From assembly GCF_027580225.2 (NCBI RefSeq), contig NC_073352.2, positions 35,327,501 to 35,391,500 on the forward strand: a DNA stretch of 64,000 nucleotides, read 5' to 3'. Shown in pieces: positions 1-12,362 of the stretch. Each line of letters begins with the position of its first letter. Position 1 is the stretch's first letter. This DNA is from Misgurnus anguillicaudatus. Taxonomy: Eukaryota; Chordata; Actinopteri; Cypriniformes; Cobitidae. Both the position numbers and the translations under genes were made by a program. The notes beneath the pieces were generated by a model. The model did not search any database. It was not told the DNA's origin and worked only from the letters and a program-made list of their open reading frames with translations.

Positions 1-339
1 GCAGAGCACGTTTAGTCTGAGGAGCCATGATTAATTTATTTCTGTTTGGATAAGAGCATGTTTGCTAGGCATATTAATATTGCTCTTTTGCGAAACCTGA
101 TCATATCCTGGTAAATTCAATATTGCTTTCTTAAACGAGTCAACACTGTACCCTACAACTTATAAAGGACAGATGTGTTTCATTACTAAAATAGCCACAG
201 GTTTCAAATGTTTGCATAATGAAGTTTTCAGGATGTATGGGCCTACGCTACATGATATCATTTTAGACTTTCAGTCTTCCTCTAAAAAATTTCCTGCAAT
301 GATTTAAAACAGGGTTAAAATTACACAATTTGCCGCCGT

Positions 340-605
340 AAAATATTCATTTGTTACGGGTGTGTTGAATGTATTATTCTGATTGGTTGAGAAATGTTCC
401 ACAGGCGTGCATTATTTTTTGATATACGCCCACCTGACTTGACAAATGTCTTAAAATAACCACTAGACCAACGTTTCTAGTAACCATGGCATAAGAGGAA
501 TAATTGACTCCGGGCTTTAATAATAATACTCCGCTTCACGTCATGCCGCATTACCACCTTAGGTGTGCATTATTTTCTTATAATTCAACGGCCTGTTTTC
601 AATCG
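340..605. repeat. probable dispersed teleost repeat
   Basis: AT-rich segment with the wording TGATTGGTTGAGAAATGTTC, later GACTCCGGGCTTTAATAATA, which I remember as part of interspersed fish repeats. No terminal inverted repeats or target duplications are visible and no second copy was found here. The assignment rests on recollection; edges are approximate. Confidence 0.3.
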
Positions 606-1430
606 TCACTTATTCCTTACACAACTTTAATATCTTGATATGATGTGTGTACCAATCATCTCAAAACATAAAATAAAAGCATGCCGTGTAAGAGTAATAT
701 TAAGTTATATAAGTCTGAACCTCTTAAACTCACTTTAAAATTAATACATCTTAAAATAAAATATAGTTTGGTGTTGTTACTGTAAATACTGGTAGTTTCA
801 CAGCAGAAGTGTTAAATGGTTGAATGTTTTTCAGTGTTTTCCGAAGCGTGTCTTGCACAGAGATCAAGATTATAAAAACTCTTTAATAGGATCAATCTTA
901 AAGAGATTAGTTTCTGTGAAAACTTAATATAGACAGACACTTCACATCGTGCACATTGAAGTAATTATGTCTTCTGTGAATAGACACATCTGATTGGTTC
1001 TCATGCTAACATTACAATGTGTGCTTGTCAGAATATGTGACTTTAAAAGTCACGTTCAAATGCTTTCTGCTAAATAGAATGTGGATCTTATTTTTCAAGG
1101 AGCTGTCAAAATAAATAGGCAAACTATACAAAACATCGATTTGTCCATCAAATTTATATTGGCTATAAAATGCAATGTGCTTCACAAATCCTTTAGAAAA
1201 GTTAATGGGGTTGATATATCAAGAGATGCTTTACAGTAAGATAGTTGCAGGAAGGAAATCACAACTGTTATTGTCTTGACATTGAAGTCACCTGACTCTT
1301 TAAAAGTTTATAAATGTGTGTGAACACAAATTCAAAAGTGTTTAACAAGAACATTGGTTGCTTAATCGATGTGCAATGAAATGCAGCTTGACCAAAAGAA
1401 AAATCATTTGATTGGGCAGTAAATTGCTTG

Positions 1431-1637
1431 CACTGTAAAAACTTTCTGTAGAAATTACAGTATTATTGGGTATTACTGGCAACTAGCTGCCAGTAACTTA
1501 CTGTAGATTTTACATTTATGTTATTTACTGGTAACAGTTTGTTCAAAGTTAAATGAACATTACAAATTTTCCGTCTTTATCGTCTACAGTAAGTTACTGG
1601 CAACCAGCTGCATAATTACAGCTAATTTTTTACAGTG
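1431..1637 (+). mobile_element. MITE family A, copy 1 (CACTGTAAAA ends)
   Basis: A 207 bp non-coding element that begins CACTGTAAAA and ends TTTTTTACAGTG, so its termini are inverted. The interior is also folded: AGTTACTGGCAACCAGCTGC near the right mirrors GGCAACTAGCTGCCAGTAAC near the left. An opposite-orientation copy lies at 62453-62660, and fragments at 12300-12362 and 39815-39880. It has no coding capacity and must have been moved by a transposase encoded elsewhere. Superfamily not determined. Confidence 0.75.
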
Positions 1638-1826
1638 TAATTATTTTCATTACGTACAAAATGATATCAAACTACCACTGCGTTTTTACATACGTTTTAC
1701 ATAAACTATTTCTTTTTTTTGCATATGGAGAACATGCATTCTTGTCTTTTTACCTGCCTGTGTAATATTTGCCAGTTTTTGTTTATTGAATATAACAACA
1801 TTTATCCAATCTGATGATCAAACATT

Positions 1827-1885
1827 TACATTTATTCATTTAGCAAACACTTTTATCCAAAGGGAACTGGAAGAACATTTAACCT
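1827..1885 (-). repeat. SINE/LINE 3' tail fragment
   Basis: Contains TTAGCAAACACTTTTATCCA followed by AAGGGAACTGG, a diverged form of the 3' tail shared by cyprinid tRNA-SINEs and their partner LINEs. The orientation is the reverse of the tail of the SINE at 37060-37196. No tRNA-like head is seen, so this is a fragment. Related tails occur near 15664, 16777, 33695 and 43815. Confidence 0.6.
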
Positions 1886-2089
1886 TTTATCAATGAGCTA
1901 CTGTACAGTACTTGAGGTTTTATATAGAAAAGAATGAATAAGCGAGAACAACAAATGACTTTTCACACTTTCAGGAGATCCTGTGAGCTCCAGTATCTGT
2001 CAGATGAAGAGGTTTGATGATAATGGGCTCATGTCAAATGTAGAGGATGTAGTAGAAGAAGGGTTGCTTTTTGCTCTCTAACTTTACTC

Positions 2090-2110
2090 ATCTATATATA
2101 TATATCTACA
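2090..2110. repeat. short TA microsatellite
   Basis: A run of alternating T and A (about seven TA units) followed by a partial repeat. Low complexity only. Confidence 0.7.
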
Positions 2111-2927
2111 TATAAAAAGACCTTATACAGTACAGTATACCCCCAGTCAACATAAAAATAGAAAACTTTTTTATCATTTTCACCATGTATTCATCAGTGC
2201 ACATAATAAGAAGAGATTGAAGTGAAATCTTGTAGTTTAAAGTGTGCTTAAGAAGAACATGTCCTGATTTCATTTGCATGTCTGCTCTTCTGATTAGAAG
2301 TCTTGGATTAATGTTAAATCTGTAATTATTAAAGGCTTTGGCGTAGTCTTCCTCAGCAAAGCTTTTAAAACAGCATTTTTGTTATTGGCTGCAGAGAGAC
2401 ATTCTTTGTGTGAGATGCTTTTAAAGGAAATTACAAACAGATATTTGTGGACTCTAATTAAACTTTTAAATAACACTGCAAACTATTACTGCGCGTGAGT
2501 CTGGCAATGAATAATGTTTAGAGCTAAAATTACCTAAAACTATGTGAACTTATCTTGCCTCATGTCATGTGTGAAACATAAATTATTCTACGTTACTACT
2601 GAAAAACATCTGGGGCTTCATTTATAAAGCGTGCGTTCACATATTTATAAAAACTGTCTTTGATGTGGAAAAGCGCCGTGTCAGGGTCTGAGCAGATGTA
2701 TTCACTTTTGCTTGCCCGATTGCTGCAGGTTTTTGGGAATATAAGCCATTCTTGCTCCTCGAAAAGGATTTGACCATTGAAAGGGTCTCTTTTATATGTC
2801 TATGACATTAATTAGGGATTTTTTAAAGGTGGAGATCTGCAACTGTTCAGCACAAGTTCAAGCTCATTTGTGATTTACAGTGTTTGAATTATGTCAAAAA
2901 TTATCGGGGTTCCCTAGCTAAGCAGCA

Positions 2928-2941
2928 CCCCCCCCCCCCCC
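2928..2941. repeat. poly-C tract
   Basis: Fourteen consecutive C in an otherwise AT-rich region, directly before CTTCATTATAG. Its length is likely polymorphic and prone to sequencing error. Confidence 0.85.
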
Positions 2942-3529
2942 TTCATTATAGAGGCGCTATTATTTTACAAAGTAAAATGTGATCCTGGATTAACATGTTT
3001 GTTGGTTCTGGATCAATGTTTTAATCAAAGAAACCCCAACTTACTCTTAACTCAAACCCTAACCATTTTTACCCCTTAAATGTACTATACAACAGTGGTG
3101 AGGCCAGAATTTTTAAACTTAGTGGACCTTGGTGAAATAGCGTGGACTTGAATGCCTACTCTCAAATTACATCATTTTATAATATAGTAGGCTAGTGGGT
3201 AAATGAATTACATCCCCTAATTTATATTTTTGTGCTTTATACAGGGTCCCTCAATGCTTAAAGGAGGTCCAGGACCACCATCCAGCCCCTCTCAATTCAA
3301 ACACTAATAGATTTCATATCTGAAAATGAGGTGTATGCACATTTTCTATACATATATACATTTTATAACCCACATGTGCGCTTTTAAAAAATTATTATAC
3401 TATCAAATGTAGGATGTTTTTACGCAGCATTTTATAAATATTTTCATATTATATTTGCATAGTGTGGGCATTTGTGGCATTGTTTTTTCCTCGGAGAGAA
3501 GAGGTTAAAGCTCTCGTTCTTTCTGTGTT

Positions 3530-4003
3530 TTTGAAGCTTTGATTGTGTTTATAGTGCACAATATAACATGTGTTTATGTTTCACGTGTAAAAAACGCAGT
3601 ATTTTTCACCCAATTACTTATCTGACCGCTGTTTTCACTGTCCTAAAAATGGGCTGATGTCTTCCTTGTTCTATGAAGTCCCTATCGAGTTCTGGTTTTG
3701 TAGTTTGTTTAGTGTGTTTGTGATTCGATAGCAACTTAGCTTGCCATTAGCTTAGCTGGCAACTGACATATTCATGTGGGCGGAGTTTAGTGAAAAAACT
3801 GATCTAGTGACGTCATTAAATGAGGAAGTAGAGGACTGTAGTCCAAACCGGCTGTTCGCTTTAGGCTTTGAAACGCGAATACTGTTAAAGAAAATATATC
3901 ACCTGGCAGTGAACTTTGACCTTTTACAGGTATTATTTATGCTATTAATGCAACATTACACACTAACTAAAATTTGAAAAATGGGTTCAGGAAGAATGTG
4001 ACC
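3530..4003 (+). repeat. dispersed repeat ending GACCTTTAA
   Basis: Segment with GTGGGCGGAGTTTAGTGAAA, then TGACGTCATTAAATGAGGAA, ending GAATGTGACCTTTAA. I recognise the wording as a common teleost interspersed repeat whose right end abuts TTAA. The left end was not resolved and no second copy is present. The 67-codon frame at 3774-3977 lies inside it and is not considered a gene. Confidence 0.4.
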
Positions 4004-4572
4004 TTTAATATCAAAAAGACAAATATAATCTACAAAAAACACTTTGAGCAATACTTTAACAATGATCAAATAAATGTAAAGGTTACTGTAAGAAAGTTCA
4101 ATACGACCTTTAAGAATTAAGGGAAGATAATAAGACAAGGACTTAACAGAAGAAGATGAGCTGATCTATATCTGTTTCTTTTATCTTTGGCCAACCTCTG
4201 AGGCAGACAGCAAGTTCACCTTTACCGAACTTACATTTAATTTCTCAAGTGATCTTCTAACATCATCTTTGTTTTGGCCTAATTCATGAAAAACCTTCAG
4301 AAGAGTTTTAAACTCCAGTGTTAGTTAGTGGATGGTAGTATGGTAAGTGTGATTTTCTTGCTTTGACTAAAAAACAAATTATGTATGAAAACTGAACCTT
4401 TTCTTGTTGAAGTGAAGGCAAAGTATGTTAGTACACCCTATATTTTAAGACTTTATTACTGATTAAACCATGATTCAAACACAAGTTTTGTGCAGTGCAG
4501 AGTATCACTTGTTGTTTGCGTTTCTATGATCACAAATGCAGACATGATTTTAATGTTTTAGTATCTTTATCC

Positions 4573-4760
4573 TTACCAATCTGTTACGTTCTGCTCAAGC
4601 TGCGCTGGTAAAGTTGATCCATCAGCTTGATCATCTGCATTTTCAGGATCAGTTTCGGCTCGTATTGATAAGATAGTAAAGACGATATTAACTCTGTTAG
4701 CATTGCATTGGGAGCTAATCTTCAAAACATGGTAAGGATAGCCAATTGGAGGACACAGCA
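4573..4760 (-). repeat. dispersed repeat C, copy 1
   Basis: GATAAGATAGTAAAGACGAT with TGATCATCTGCATTTTCAGG and a GGGAGCTAATCTTCAAAACA block are matched in reverse complement at 25290-25440, where TATCGTCTTTACTATCTTAT and ATTATCTCCTAATGCAATAC occur in the mirrored order. The two are diverged inverted copies. A 110-codon minus-strand frame (4573-4905) overlaps this copy and is probably fortuitous. Confidence 0.6.
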
Positions 4761-4984
4761 CTTTACAGATCGGTGAGCTTTGTACAAAATGAATGCGTTT
4801 GAGAAAGGCAAGGATTAATGGAGCAACAATAATGTACAGTATGTGGCAAATGGTGTGCTTTAAAACCATAAACCACATGAACGCATTGTATAATACCAAA
4901 TACACAAAATAACCTTGTTTTTAGCGATGAAATAGGTCCTCTTGAAGTTTTACAAACATACCTATCCAACCACAGCACTGCCAT

Positions 4985-5975
4985 GTAGGGCAAAGATCAG
5001 CTCATTTGCATTTTAAAGGATACACCCAAAAACAGCACATTTTTGCACACACCTACAGATCGTCAATATAAACATATATAATAAATGATCTATATGGTAT
5101 TTTGAGCTAAAACTTCACATATGCACTGAAATTTTTTTATGTTGAATTTACTTAATTTTATTATGACAAGAAGATGCACACAATTAATTTATCTAACTCC
5201 AGATATATTTTTTAAGTTGAGTGTACTTATAATTTATCAATTGAGTGTAGTTATATTTTATATGTAATTTCAGATTAATTTTATTCATAATTATTTTGAG
5301 TAGAATTTGCTAAATTTTTTTATGTTCAGTACACTAAAATTAATTATGTGCAAACAAATCAATTTAATGGTTTAATTTCTACATACTAAAATTAAGATGA
5401 TCCAATCGCTCTTATTCTATTTAACTTTTCACATTTAACTGCCACATTATGTTGAGCAAGTAAGAAGAGACTCAATAGATCTCAGTACTGGCATAAGCAC
5501 AGTTATTGCTTACATCATGATTTTCCTCGTGTCGCCTATTGTCTATACACAAGCACCACTCTTCTGAATGATGGTAACCACAAAACTCAAAACAGAAACA
5601 GAAACTCTTCTAAATCTCAAAGATAATTTAACCTGAAACACTAACAAGTCTTTCTTTTTTGTTAAAAACACAAAAAATAGCGTTTAATTTCAAATTTTAC
5701 TCTCCAAATGCAGTCCCATGCAAAGCATGCTGGGAAGTACAAGCCCACTGCCTAGTTAGTTATATTTACTTAAATAATTCAAGTAGTTTCAACACATAAT
5801 TTCCTTCTTACAAATTTGGGTGGATTTTACATAATAAAATTAAGTTATTTTTACTTTTTACATTTTTTAATAGAATTTAATAATTTCTTTTAAGTTAAAT
5901 TTACTAAGGCACAGAATCATTTTTTTCAGTGTGTACTCTGGGGACACCAAAGGATACGCCCTGTCCAGGAAACCA
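4985..5975 (+). repeat. dispersed repeat B, copy 1, split by an insertion
   Basis: The left part (4990-5123) carries AGCTCATTTGCATTTTAAAG and TATTTTGAGCTAAAACTTCA, shared with the complete element at 22202-22584. The right part (5932-5955) carries GTACTCTGGGGACACCAAAG, which directly adjoins the left part in the inverted copy at 31165-31639. The 808 bp between them is therefore a later insertion (5124-5931). Confidence 0.65.
5124..5931. mobile_element. TIR element inserted into repeat B
   Basis: Begins CACTGAAATTTTTTTATG and ends ATCATTTTTTTCAGTG, giving inverted CACTGAAAaaa termini; AT-rich and non-coding, 808 bp. Comparison with the uninterrupted repeat B copy at 31165-31639 shows this block is additional DNA, which supports the boundaries. 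Internal stretches such as GTTGAATTTACTTAATTTTA recur in inverted form near the right end (AAGTTAAATTTACTAAGG). Confidence 0.65.
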
Positions 5976-5989
5976 CCCCTAAATATTTA

Positions 5990-7149
5990 AATAAGAGATT
6001 TTAGATTTACTGAGTTTAACACATCTGTGTCTTATACTGCTGCAGCGAAACAAAAGGTAAATCACAGATTAGTTTGTGTTCTCTAGTAAATATTACTATA
6101 CAGATACAGTACTAATGTTTGTACAGTGATGCAAATCAATATTTAAATGTGTACTTGACGAGAAAAAGAAAAAAAAATCTATTGTTAAAATCAAACCTTG
6201 ACTAGTGATGAGCTTCTGTAACTTATAAAAAAGTCAAAACTGTTTAAGTTACTTTAATGAGTTCATGTAAAAACACATGCTGTCAGGACTTATTGATCAC
6301 ATTATTTTTACAGAGTATTTGAATAAAAATAAGAAAATATAGATACCTAAACTAAAATCCCTGAAACTGTAAATCAGCTATTTTGTAAACCTGACTCATA
6401 CACACATCTTTGAGCCCCTAAGAGCCCCCGTGGCCATTTCATGTAAAGAAAAGCAAGAGATGTGTTTCAACTGAAAGACTCCTAAAGGCAGACAGAAGCA
6501 GGAGCTGTCATCATTAGGATAGATGGCACCGATTCATTATTAATGATTCATAAAATGAGCTCCAGTAGACCCATTTAACAAGCATTTTCTATTATGCCTC
6601 ATGACACCCACATCTGCCAATTACACCTTAAGATCTTATGTAAAATAAAACATGTTCACATGCTATCTGACTGACATTTTGTCCTGGAGAGATGTACCGT
6701 TTGCTTTACTTTACTTGTGGATAGCTAACTACACAATATATATACAGTAATAATGTTCATATTGACATGAATACAAGAAGAACCTGTCATTTACTGCTTC
6801 TGAGAAAACCATCTGACTGATGAATCGGTTGACTGTATTGAAAATATCAGACCAGTATACAGTATCAATGATGTAACCCTGTCCTTATTATCTGTTTCCT
6901 CATTCAAAATATCAGTAAATCTGTGTGACACAATGAGAGGACCAGATAAAAATGGGCACTTTTGCTTTCAAGGTCTTGGCTGTGAACATTTATGCAGATT
7001 TTACATTTTATGGTTTCTGCGTACAATTCACACTGAGAGCCACATGAAGATGTGATGACAATATTAATCGTGGATCAAACACTGTTATTAAGCCACCGCT
7101 GAACCTGACATTATACACATTGTCATTCAGATGTGCACAAAGTCACAAC

Positions 7150-7150
<1 letters not shown>
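5990..7150. other. unassigned AT-rich DNA
   Basis: No long open frame, TIR pair, SINE or tandem repeat was found. Includes short A-runs and ordinary intergenic-looking sequence. Confidence 0.5.

Positions 7151-7152
<2 letters not shown>

Positions 7153-7199
<47 letters not shown>
7153..7199. repeat. (CA)n microsatellite
   Basis: About 23 uninterrupted CA units, in the range that is usually polymorphic in fish. Confidence 0.95.
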
Positions 7200-7200
<1 letters not shown>

Positions 7201-7557
7201 TCTGCCTATTGTGTTTGACAAACTCGGCACAGATTAAATTATCCAAGATAGAATATGAATCATCCCTTGCAAAAGTGGATTAATTTGACTTTTTCTGTAA
7301 ATCTGCTTGAATGAACAGACTCTTCTCTTTTATATATACAAGTCTTAAAAAGCTTACAGGTTATAAGCTACTACAAAGTAAACATCACACACTGATTCAG
7401 TGGCCTGAAGTGAATTTCCTATTCATTTCTCTATATGCACTTTTAAAAAAAAATTTAAATAAAAAAAAATATTTTAAAATTGTAAAGGTAAGTTAAATTA
7501 TCCAAATTTAGATATATGCATTTAGTTGAACTTGTTATTAGTTACCTTAGCCAAAAT

Positions 7558-8195
7558 TAACTCATTCCCCGCCAGCCATTTTTTAAAAAGTTGCCTGCCA
7601 GCATTTTTGTGATTTTCACAAAATTTTAACAAAATGCCTTCTAGTTTACAATACATTGTAAAAAAATGCAGCATGACGTTGACCAACTTGGTTTTGCAAG
7701 TCAATTTAATCTACTATTTTTAAGTTTTGGCTTGCGAATAGTTGACATAACTTAAAAAATTAAGCTAAACAATTTCAAGTTAACGTAACATAAAAATATA
7801 TGTTGATTTGATAAAAATGCTGCATATTTTTACAGTGTATATCGAATGAAAGAACAGACCATCTGCTTTCAAATAAACAATAAACATACAAACAAAACTC
7901 TTAAATATGGGCATTTGTCTTTAAAAATAATTTTTTTAGCAAAAAGCTGAAATAATTGCATTTTTGTGAAGGAATTTTGTTCGAGATCAGATTCAGAACG
8001 ATTATCAAAACATACACAGAGTTTAAAATTAGTAAATAACGTTTTGGCTTCAGTTTTTTCATAAATTGGTTAAGTGCGCCATCTAGTAATAATCACGGTA
8101 TTGCAGATCAACATAAAAATTCTTCAGAGACACTTTTTTATGCAAATGTTTTCTCTTAATTGACGAGATAACTTGTCAATGGCGGGGAAAGATTT
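7558..8195. mobile_element. TIR element with CATTCCCCGCCA ends
   Basis: Left end AACTCATTCCCCGCCAGCC and right end CAATGGCGGGGAAAGATTTAA form an inverted pair about 640 bp apart, with TTAA-like sequence at each side. The interior includes AAAAGCTGAAATAATTGCA, which recurs in a partial copy at 28499-28735. A minus-strand frame of 60 codons inside looks fortuitous. Confidence 0.6.
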
Positions 8196-8362
8196 AAATT
8201 GAGTTGATCCGAGTAAAAATAAGTTAAATATAGCAATGCCACTGCAAGGGTTTTGTTTTGTCTTGTCTTGTCATGTTCATGTCTTTTATTTTGAAGTCTT
8301 GTTTGGTAGTTCCATAGTCGTGGGCTGTGTCTCGATCAGCTTTCATGTTCAGCAGTCAGGGC

Positions 8363-8560
8363 TAGGGCTGCACAATAAATCGCATGTGACTGTTACGCGA
8401 ATCTCGTCAGTAATGCCAGTTCCTTGATTAGTAATAAATCGCCATCAGCTGCTTTCAGATGGAGCGACATTTACGACACAAAGCCGTAGTTCACAGACAA
8501 TCCGGGCAATTTTGCATTAATTATCGCGGACGTATCGTCTGCCATATGTATGCAATATGG
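8363..8560 (+). mobile_element. hAT-like left terminus
   Basis: Starts TAGGGCTGCACAATAAATCG, typical of vertebrate hAT ends (TAGGGCTGCA...), followed by the family-like GCTTTCAGATGGAGCGACAT. No matching right end (..TGCAGCCCTA) was found downstream, so the element is truncated or its far end has decayed. Confidence 0.5.
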
Positions 8561-9658
8561 AAATAAACTATTTTTCACAAAGTATTAAAACCAGCAGTGC
8601 AATATAAATCGATTGACTTTAAATCATTTATAGATTAAAAATAATATAAATGTATGTGTATTGTAAAAAACATGCAAATAATAAGTGTACAACATTGCTT
8701 TAAAAAGCTGATAGGAATCAAACAACAAATGATGAGAAAGTATTTTATCACCAAATAAATGAAGCTCATCTACTTTAAGACTTTAATGTAATGTTCTTAC
8801 TAAAATAAATGAAACGCATCATGAACGTGCTATTCTGGGTGCATTGAGAGCCGATGCTAGTGGGATATAATGGTCAAGAGCCCAGTTAATGTCCTGATCT
8901 ATTGTAAACAAACACCAAGAGTCCAATCTATCATCTCCAGCCCATAAAGCAGAACGGATGCCTCACTAAAGAGACTTCCACAGCCTGACCTGACCAGCAT
9001 AAAAAATTGAGTCATGAAAGAAAAGCCCAAAATAACTACAATGAGATTTCTGCTGTGACTCACGTAGAAAGGCGGTGAAGAGCTCCCAAATCCCCACTCG
9101 GATCGATCTTCTCCATCATCACACAATGTTCACCAATGCAAAGGTCAGCATTAGCGTACGACTGTCATTGAGACGTTTGAATTCAGGGCTGAACCCACTG
9201 AAATATGACGTATGGTTCAGTTTTTAGACGGCAAGAATCCTTTATATTTGGCAAGAATCGATTTACACAAAAGTGGCTTCTTTGTTTAAAAGTAAACTGG
9301 ACATTTTTAGGGCAATATTTTTATTTCTTTAATGAATTTATCATTTTGAGATGAGCCAACACCTCTCAAGTTTGGATAATTATTTTCACATATTCAGAAT
9401 AAAATAAATCTACAGGTCACTTTGCTTATTAAAATATGCTCTTAAAATATTCTTAACACTAAATGTAACTATTACAAGATTGCTTACAAACTCCGTGCAA
9501 AAGCGTGCTTTTGAAAACAGAAATAATATAAGCAGCTAATAAACAAACATCATTGCATGTGTAGTAATTAGTTACTGCAGTTATTGTGACTTCACTTGTA
9601 TGTAGTGAATGTTGCACCTTGTAAATACATCACAATGTCCACATCTTTTTATAAAACA

Positions 9659-10211
9659 ATAGCCATGTTTCCATCACACTGATTTTATGCGCATTTTGAA
9701 GTATTGCATCAAAAGCGAGTAATGGAAACGCCAAATAAAAAAACTGTATTAGCAAAAAAAAAATGTATGCTCACTTGAGGTGGTTTTTGACTTCTGCATA
9801 AAAAAAAAGAGTAAATGTGAATAATGTAAGATGAAAATGTATTTGCTGAATAAATTCTGACGTAGCAAACATTGAACCCCACGTGTCTGATCGTCTAGCT
9901 GTCGTTGTCTTTACTATACAGTATATGGGGCTCAACGTTATCATAAAGCTCATGCTGTTAGCACCTGCATCAAAAACGTATTTCTTCTTCTGTGCAAAAC
10001 ATTCAGTTTGACAATTACCAGCTGCACTGATAGTAAATGTATAACTTGTCCAATCCTATCTAAATCCGTTTTCTAAGTGGCCTTGTTGATTTACTGTTGG
10101 TTACTAGGTTATCAATACCACCATCATTTGCTCAAACCCTTTTTTTGTACTTTACGTTTTTTTTTGCGATCTTAAAACGATTCGCTTTACGTTTGGATGG
10201 AAATCCAGCTA
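9659..10211. mobile_element. TIR element with TTTCCATC ends
   Basis: Left end ATAGCCATGTTTCCATCACA and right end TTTGGATGGAAATCCAGCTA are imperfect inverted repeats about 550 bp apart. The motif GAGGTGGTTTTTG with GTAATGGAAACGCC is echoed at 13310-13345, suggesting a diverged relative there. No coding capacity is evident. Confidence 0.5.
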
Positions 10212-10214
10212 ATG

Positions 10215-11490
10215 ACAGACCTAAATCTAGCATATTTTAATGGCATATACTTTATAGCTGTTTGAAAACTATGTGAGCTGCCCTGCAGTCTATATTTGAG
10301 CTGGAATATTAAGCAGCCTCCTTACAGTCATGAAATCTCATAAGGGATTAAGTTGGAAAACTCGACATAGGCAGCGACTCAATGCACAAACAAATAGTGC
10401 TCCAAATGAAACACCCAAGAGACTTTCACTTTGGCACACAGCTACCGCTGTGTTAAACTAATATGCATAAAAATACAAAACGCACACAAATAGTCGGTGT
10501 AAAATCCATTTGTGTTTACACTTAACTATTTTTATCTGAGTGATCAGATGGTGATCAGATGTCCTTCTATCTCAGACACCTTACTAGGCTAAAAAACCAG
10601 GCCAGCAAACCAGATTAGACTGGTTTAAATAGATTTTTAAGCATTTATAATGTATGTCTGAACTCAGTGTTTAAGACATTAACAGTTTGGAGCAGAACAA
10701 AAAAATACTTGAAATGCTGAAATCACATTTCTCATTTTGGTCGTAAGACTTAAAATAAAGTTTATGTACTAAAACTGCACTAAAATGGGATTATTTGATA
10801 AAGCAGATGAGTGATATGTGAAAAGCCCATGATTGATTTATAAACCTCTTTAAAGCATTGCCAAACACTGAAAATGAACATGATCGCCATACATAAATAA
10901 TGAGACGATAGATTTAAATTAGGAAATTAATAATTCAGTCCTTCAGATGTGTATATGTGTTTTAGTAGCAGCGGTGAGGTATTAACTGTAAGATGGTGTC
11001 ACATATTTATCACTTTAAAACCAAAAACTTTGGATGGGACAGGAGAAGAATGTCTGGAGCCAGTAACATCAACATCTAGCTGCTGAAATAAAGGTCACAT
11101 GCTTGTATTAATAAGCTCGCACAAACCTCTATCTCAATGGATTCTGAGTTCTCAAAAATCTGTTCAAATGGCCTGTGGACAAACAAGACTGAATGATAAA
11201 AGGCATTGAAGTCCAGTACTCCTTTAATTCAAGAAGGTTACTGTCATAGCTTGAGGCTCTTTGACCTTTAAGCACAACAGTTTGCTGGATCAGTAACAGA
11301 TGACAAACATACTAACATCTGATCTTAAAATGCTTAGAAAGCATATACCTCACCAAGATCTGAGAATTTGGGCAAGCAGTTTTGTAAAGCATACTATAAG
11401 AATTAAAATGCATCGTTGACTCAATACTTTAGTTTTGAACTTCACTTACACTGGAAGATGACTACAGATTGGTATAGTCCTGTTCACTTT
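10215..11490. other. unassigned AT-rich DNA
   Basis: No long open frame or paired termini seen. Contains short direct repeats such as GTGATCAGATG near 10540. Confidence 0.5.
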
Positions 11491-11560
11491 CATTACATTA
11501 CAACACCGTAAAAAAAAGTTTGTTTAAACATGAACAAGTCTTTATCTTTACAGAATAAAA

Positions 11561-11676
11561 CTAAAATAACAGCCTCATGCAAAGCATTCTGAGAATCAAA
11601 AATCAAACAACCTTTCTCAGTTTTTTCCTTCAAATTTCTGGCTCCCAGAATGCTTTGCGTGAGGCTGTTATTTTAG
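11561..11676. mobile_element. small MITE (CAGCCTCATGCAAAGC), copy 1
   Basis: Fold-back element: CTAAAATAACAGCCTCATGC at the left is mirrored by GCGTGAGGCTGTTATTTTAG at the right, with arms of about 33 bp and 116 bp in total. A second, more diverged copy is at 39464-39563. It abuts a reverse-orientation MITE family A fragment (about 11515-11555) and the hairpin-ended element to its right. Confidence 0.75.
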
Positions 11677-11707
11677 TTTTTTTAGACTTCTTCATGTTTA
11701 TATAACT

Positions 11708-12297
11708 TTATTACACGGCTCTCTGGAATGCTTGATTCTGAATGGTCAGTTGAGACATTTGCAGGTTCGTTCTTTTCGAATAATAACCGCTCCAAAATAA
11801 TAACGCATAGCCGGACTACTTGCACGAGTAAAATCACTCCGCGCCAATAAAGATCAATAAAGATTACTGTTTGTTTGGCGCCATCTTGTAACAAACACTA
11901 TGGACAACCACGACAAGACACAGACAGCTTACTGAGACTGAACTTGACACACAAACTTGACTGGCTAAAAGAGAAAAAATGGAGACAAGTATGAAGCAGA
12001 GGATCTTAATAAGGTATTACGATCATTTTATGCATCTGTGCAAAGTTTCGCGGAAGGATAAAAATGTTAATTTAAAACAAATATGCCAATAAAATGTTTC
12101 AAATTCATATTCATGTCCAGTTTTTTTTCTTATGTGGCAAGTAGCCGTGTAATAAGCGGGATAATGTAGAGGCAGCCGGTAGTTATTGGGAAATAAGCCC
12201 CTTCAGTGTGATACAAGACCCTCCACTTCGCGTCGGGTCCTGATCACACTGTCGGGGCTTATTTCCCAATAACTACCGGCTGCCTCTACATTATCCC
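11708..12297 (+). mobile_element. hairpin-ended TIR element, copy 1
   Basis: A 590 bp element in two parts. The first (11708-12155) is bounded by TTATTACACGGCT and its reverse complement AGCCGTGTAATAA. A 140 bp near-palindrome (12158-12297) follows. The same unit occurs in reverse complement at 51971-52615, including shared interior text such as CTCCGCGCCAATAAAGATCA and GTTTCGCGGAAGGATAAAAA. No transposase frame; the 70-codon minus frame at 11682-11894 has no recognisable domain. Superfamily unknown. Confidence 0.75.
12158..12297. repeat. 140 bp near-perfect palindrome
   Basis: Arms 12158-12201 and 12254-12297 are 44 bp perfect inverted repeats (GGGATAATGTAGAGGC... / ...GCCTCTACATTATCCC). 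The 52 nt between them also folds imperfectly (AGTGTGATACAAGACCC against GGGTCCTGATCACACT). It could extrude as a cruciform. An almost identical hairpin is at 51971-52110. Confidence 0.9.
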
Positions 12298-12299
12298 TT

Positions 12300-12362
12300 A
12301 CTTAAACAAACTGTTGCCAGTAAATAATATCAATTAAATTTACAATTAGTTACTGTAACAGG
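12300..12362 (+). repeat. MITE family A fragment
   Basis: AAACAAACTGTTGCCAGTAA followed by a TACAATTAGTTACTGTAACA block matches the middle of the family A element at 62453-62660. A reverse-orientation piece lies near 11515-11555, so the hairpin element and small MITE sit between family A fragments. Confidence 0.55.

Noticed and set aside
4573..4905. 110-codon minus-strand ORF
   Set aside because: Overlaps dispersed repeat C, whose second copy at 25230-25440 is diverged; no domain recognised.
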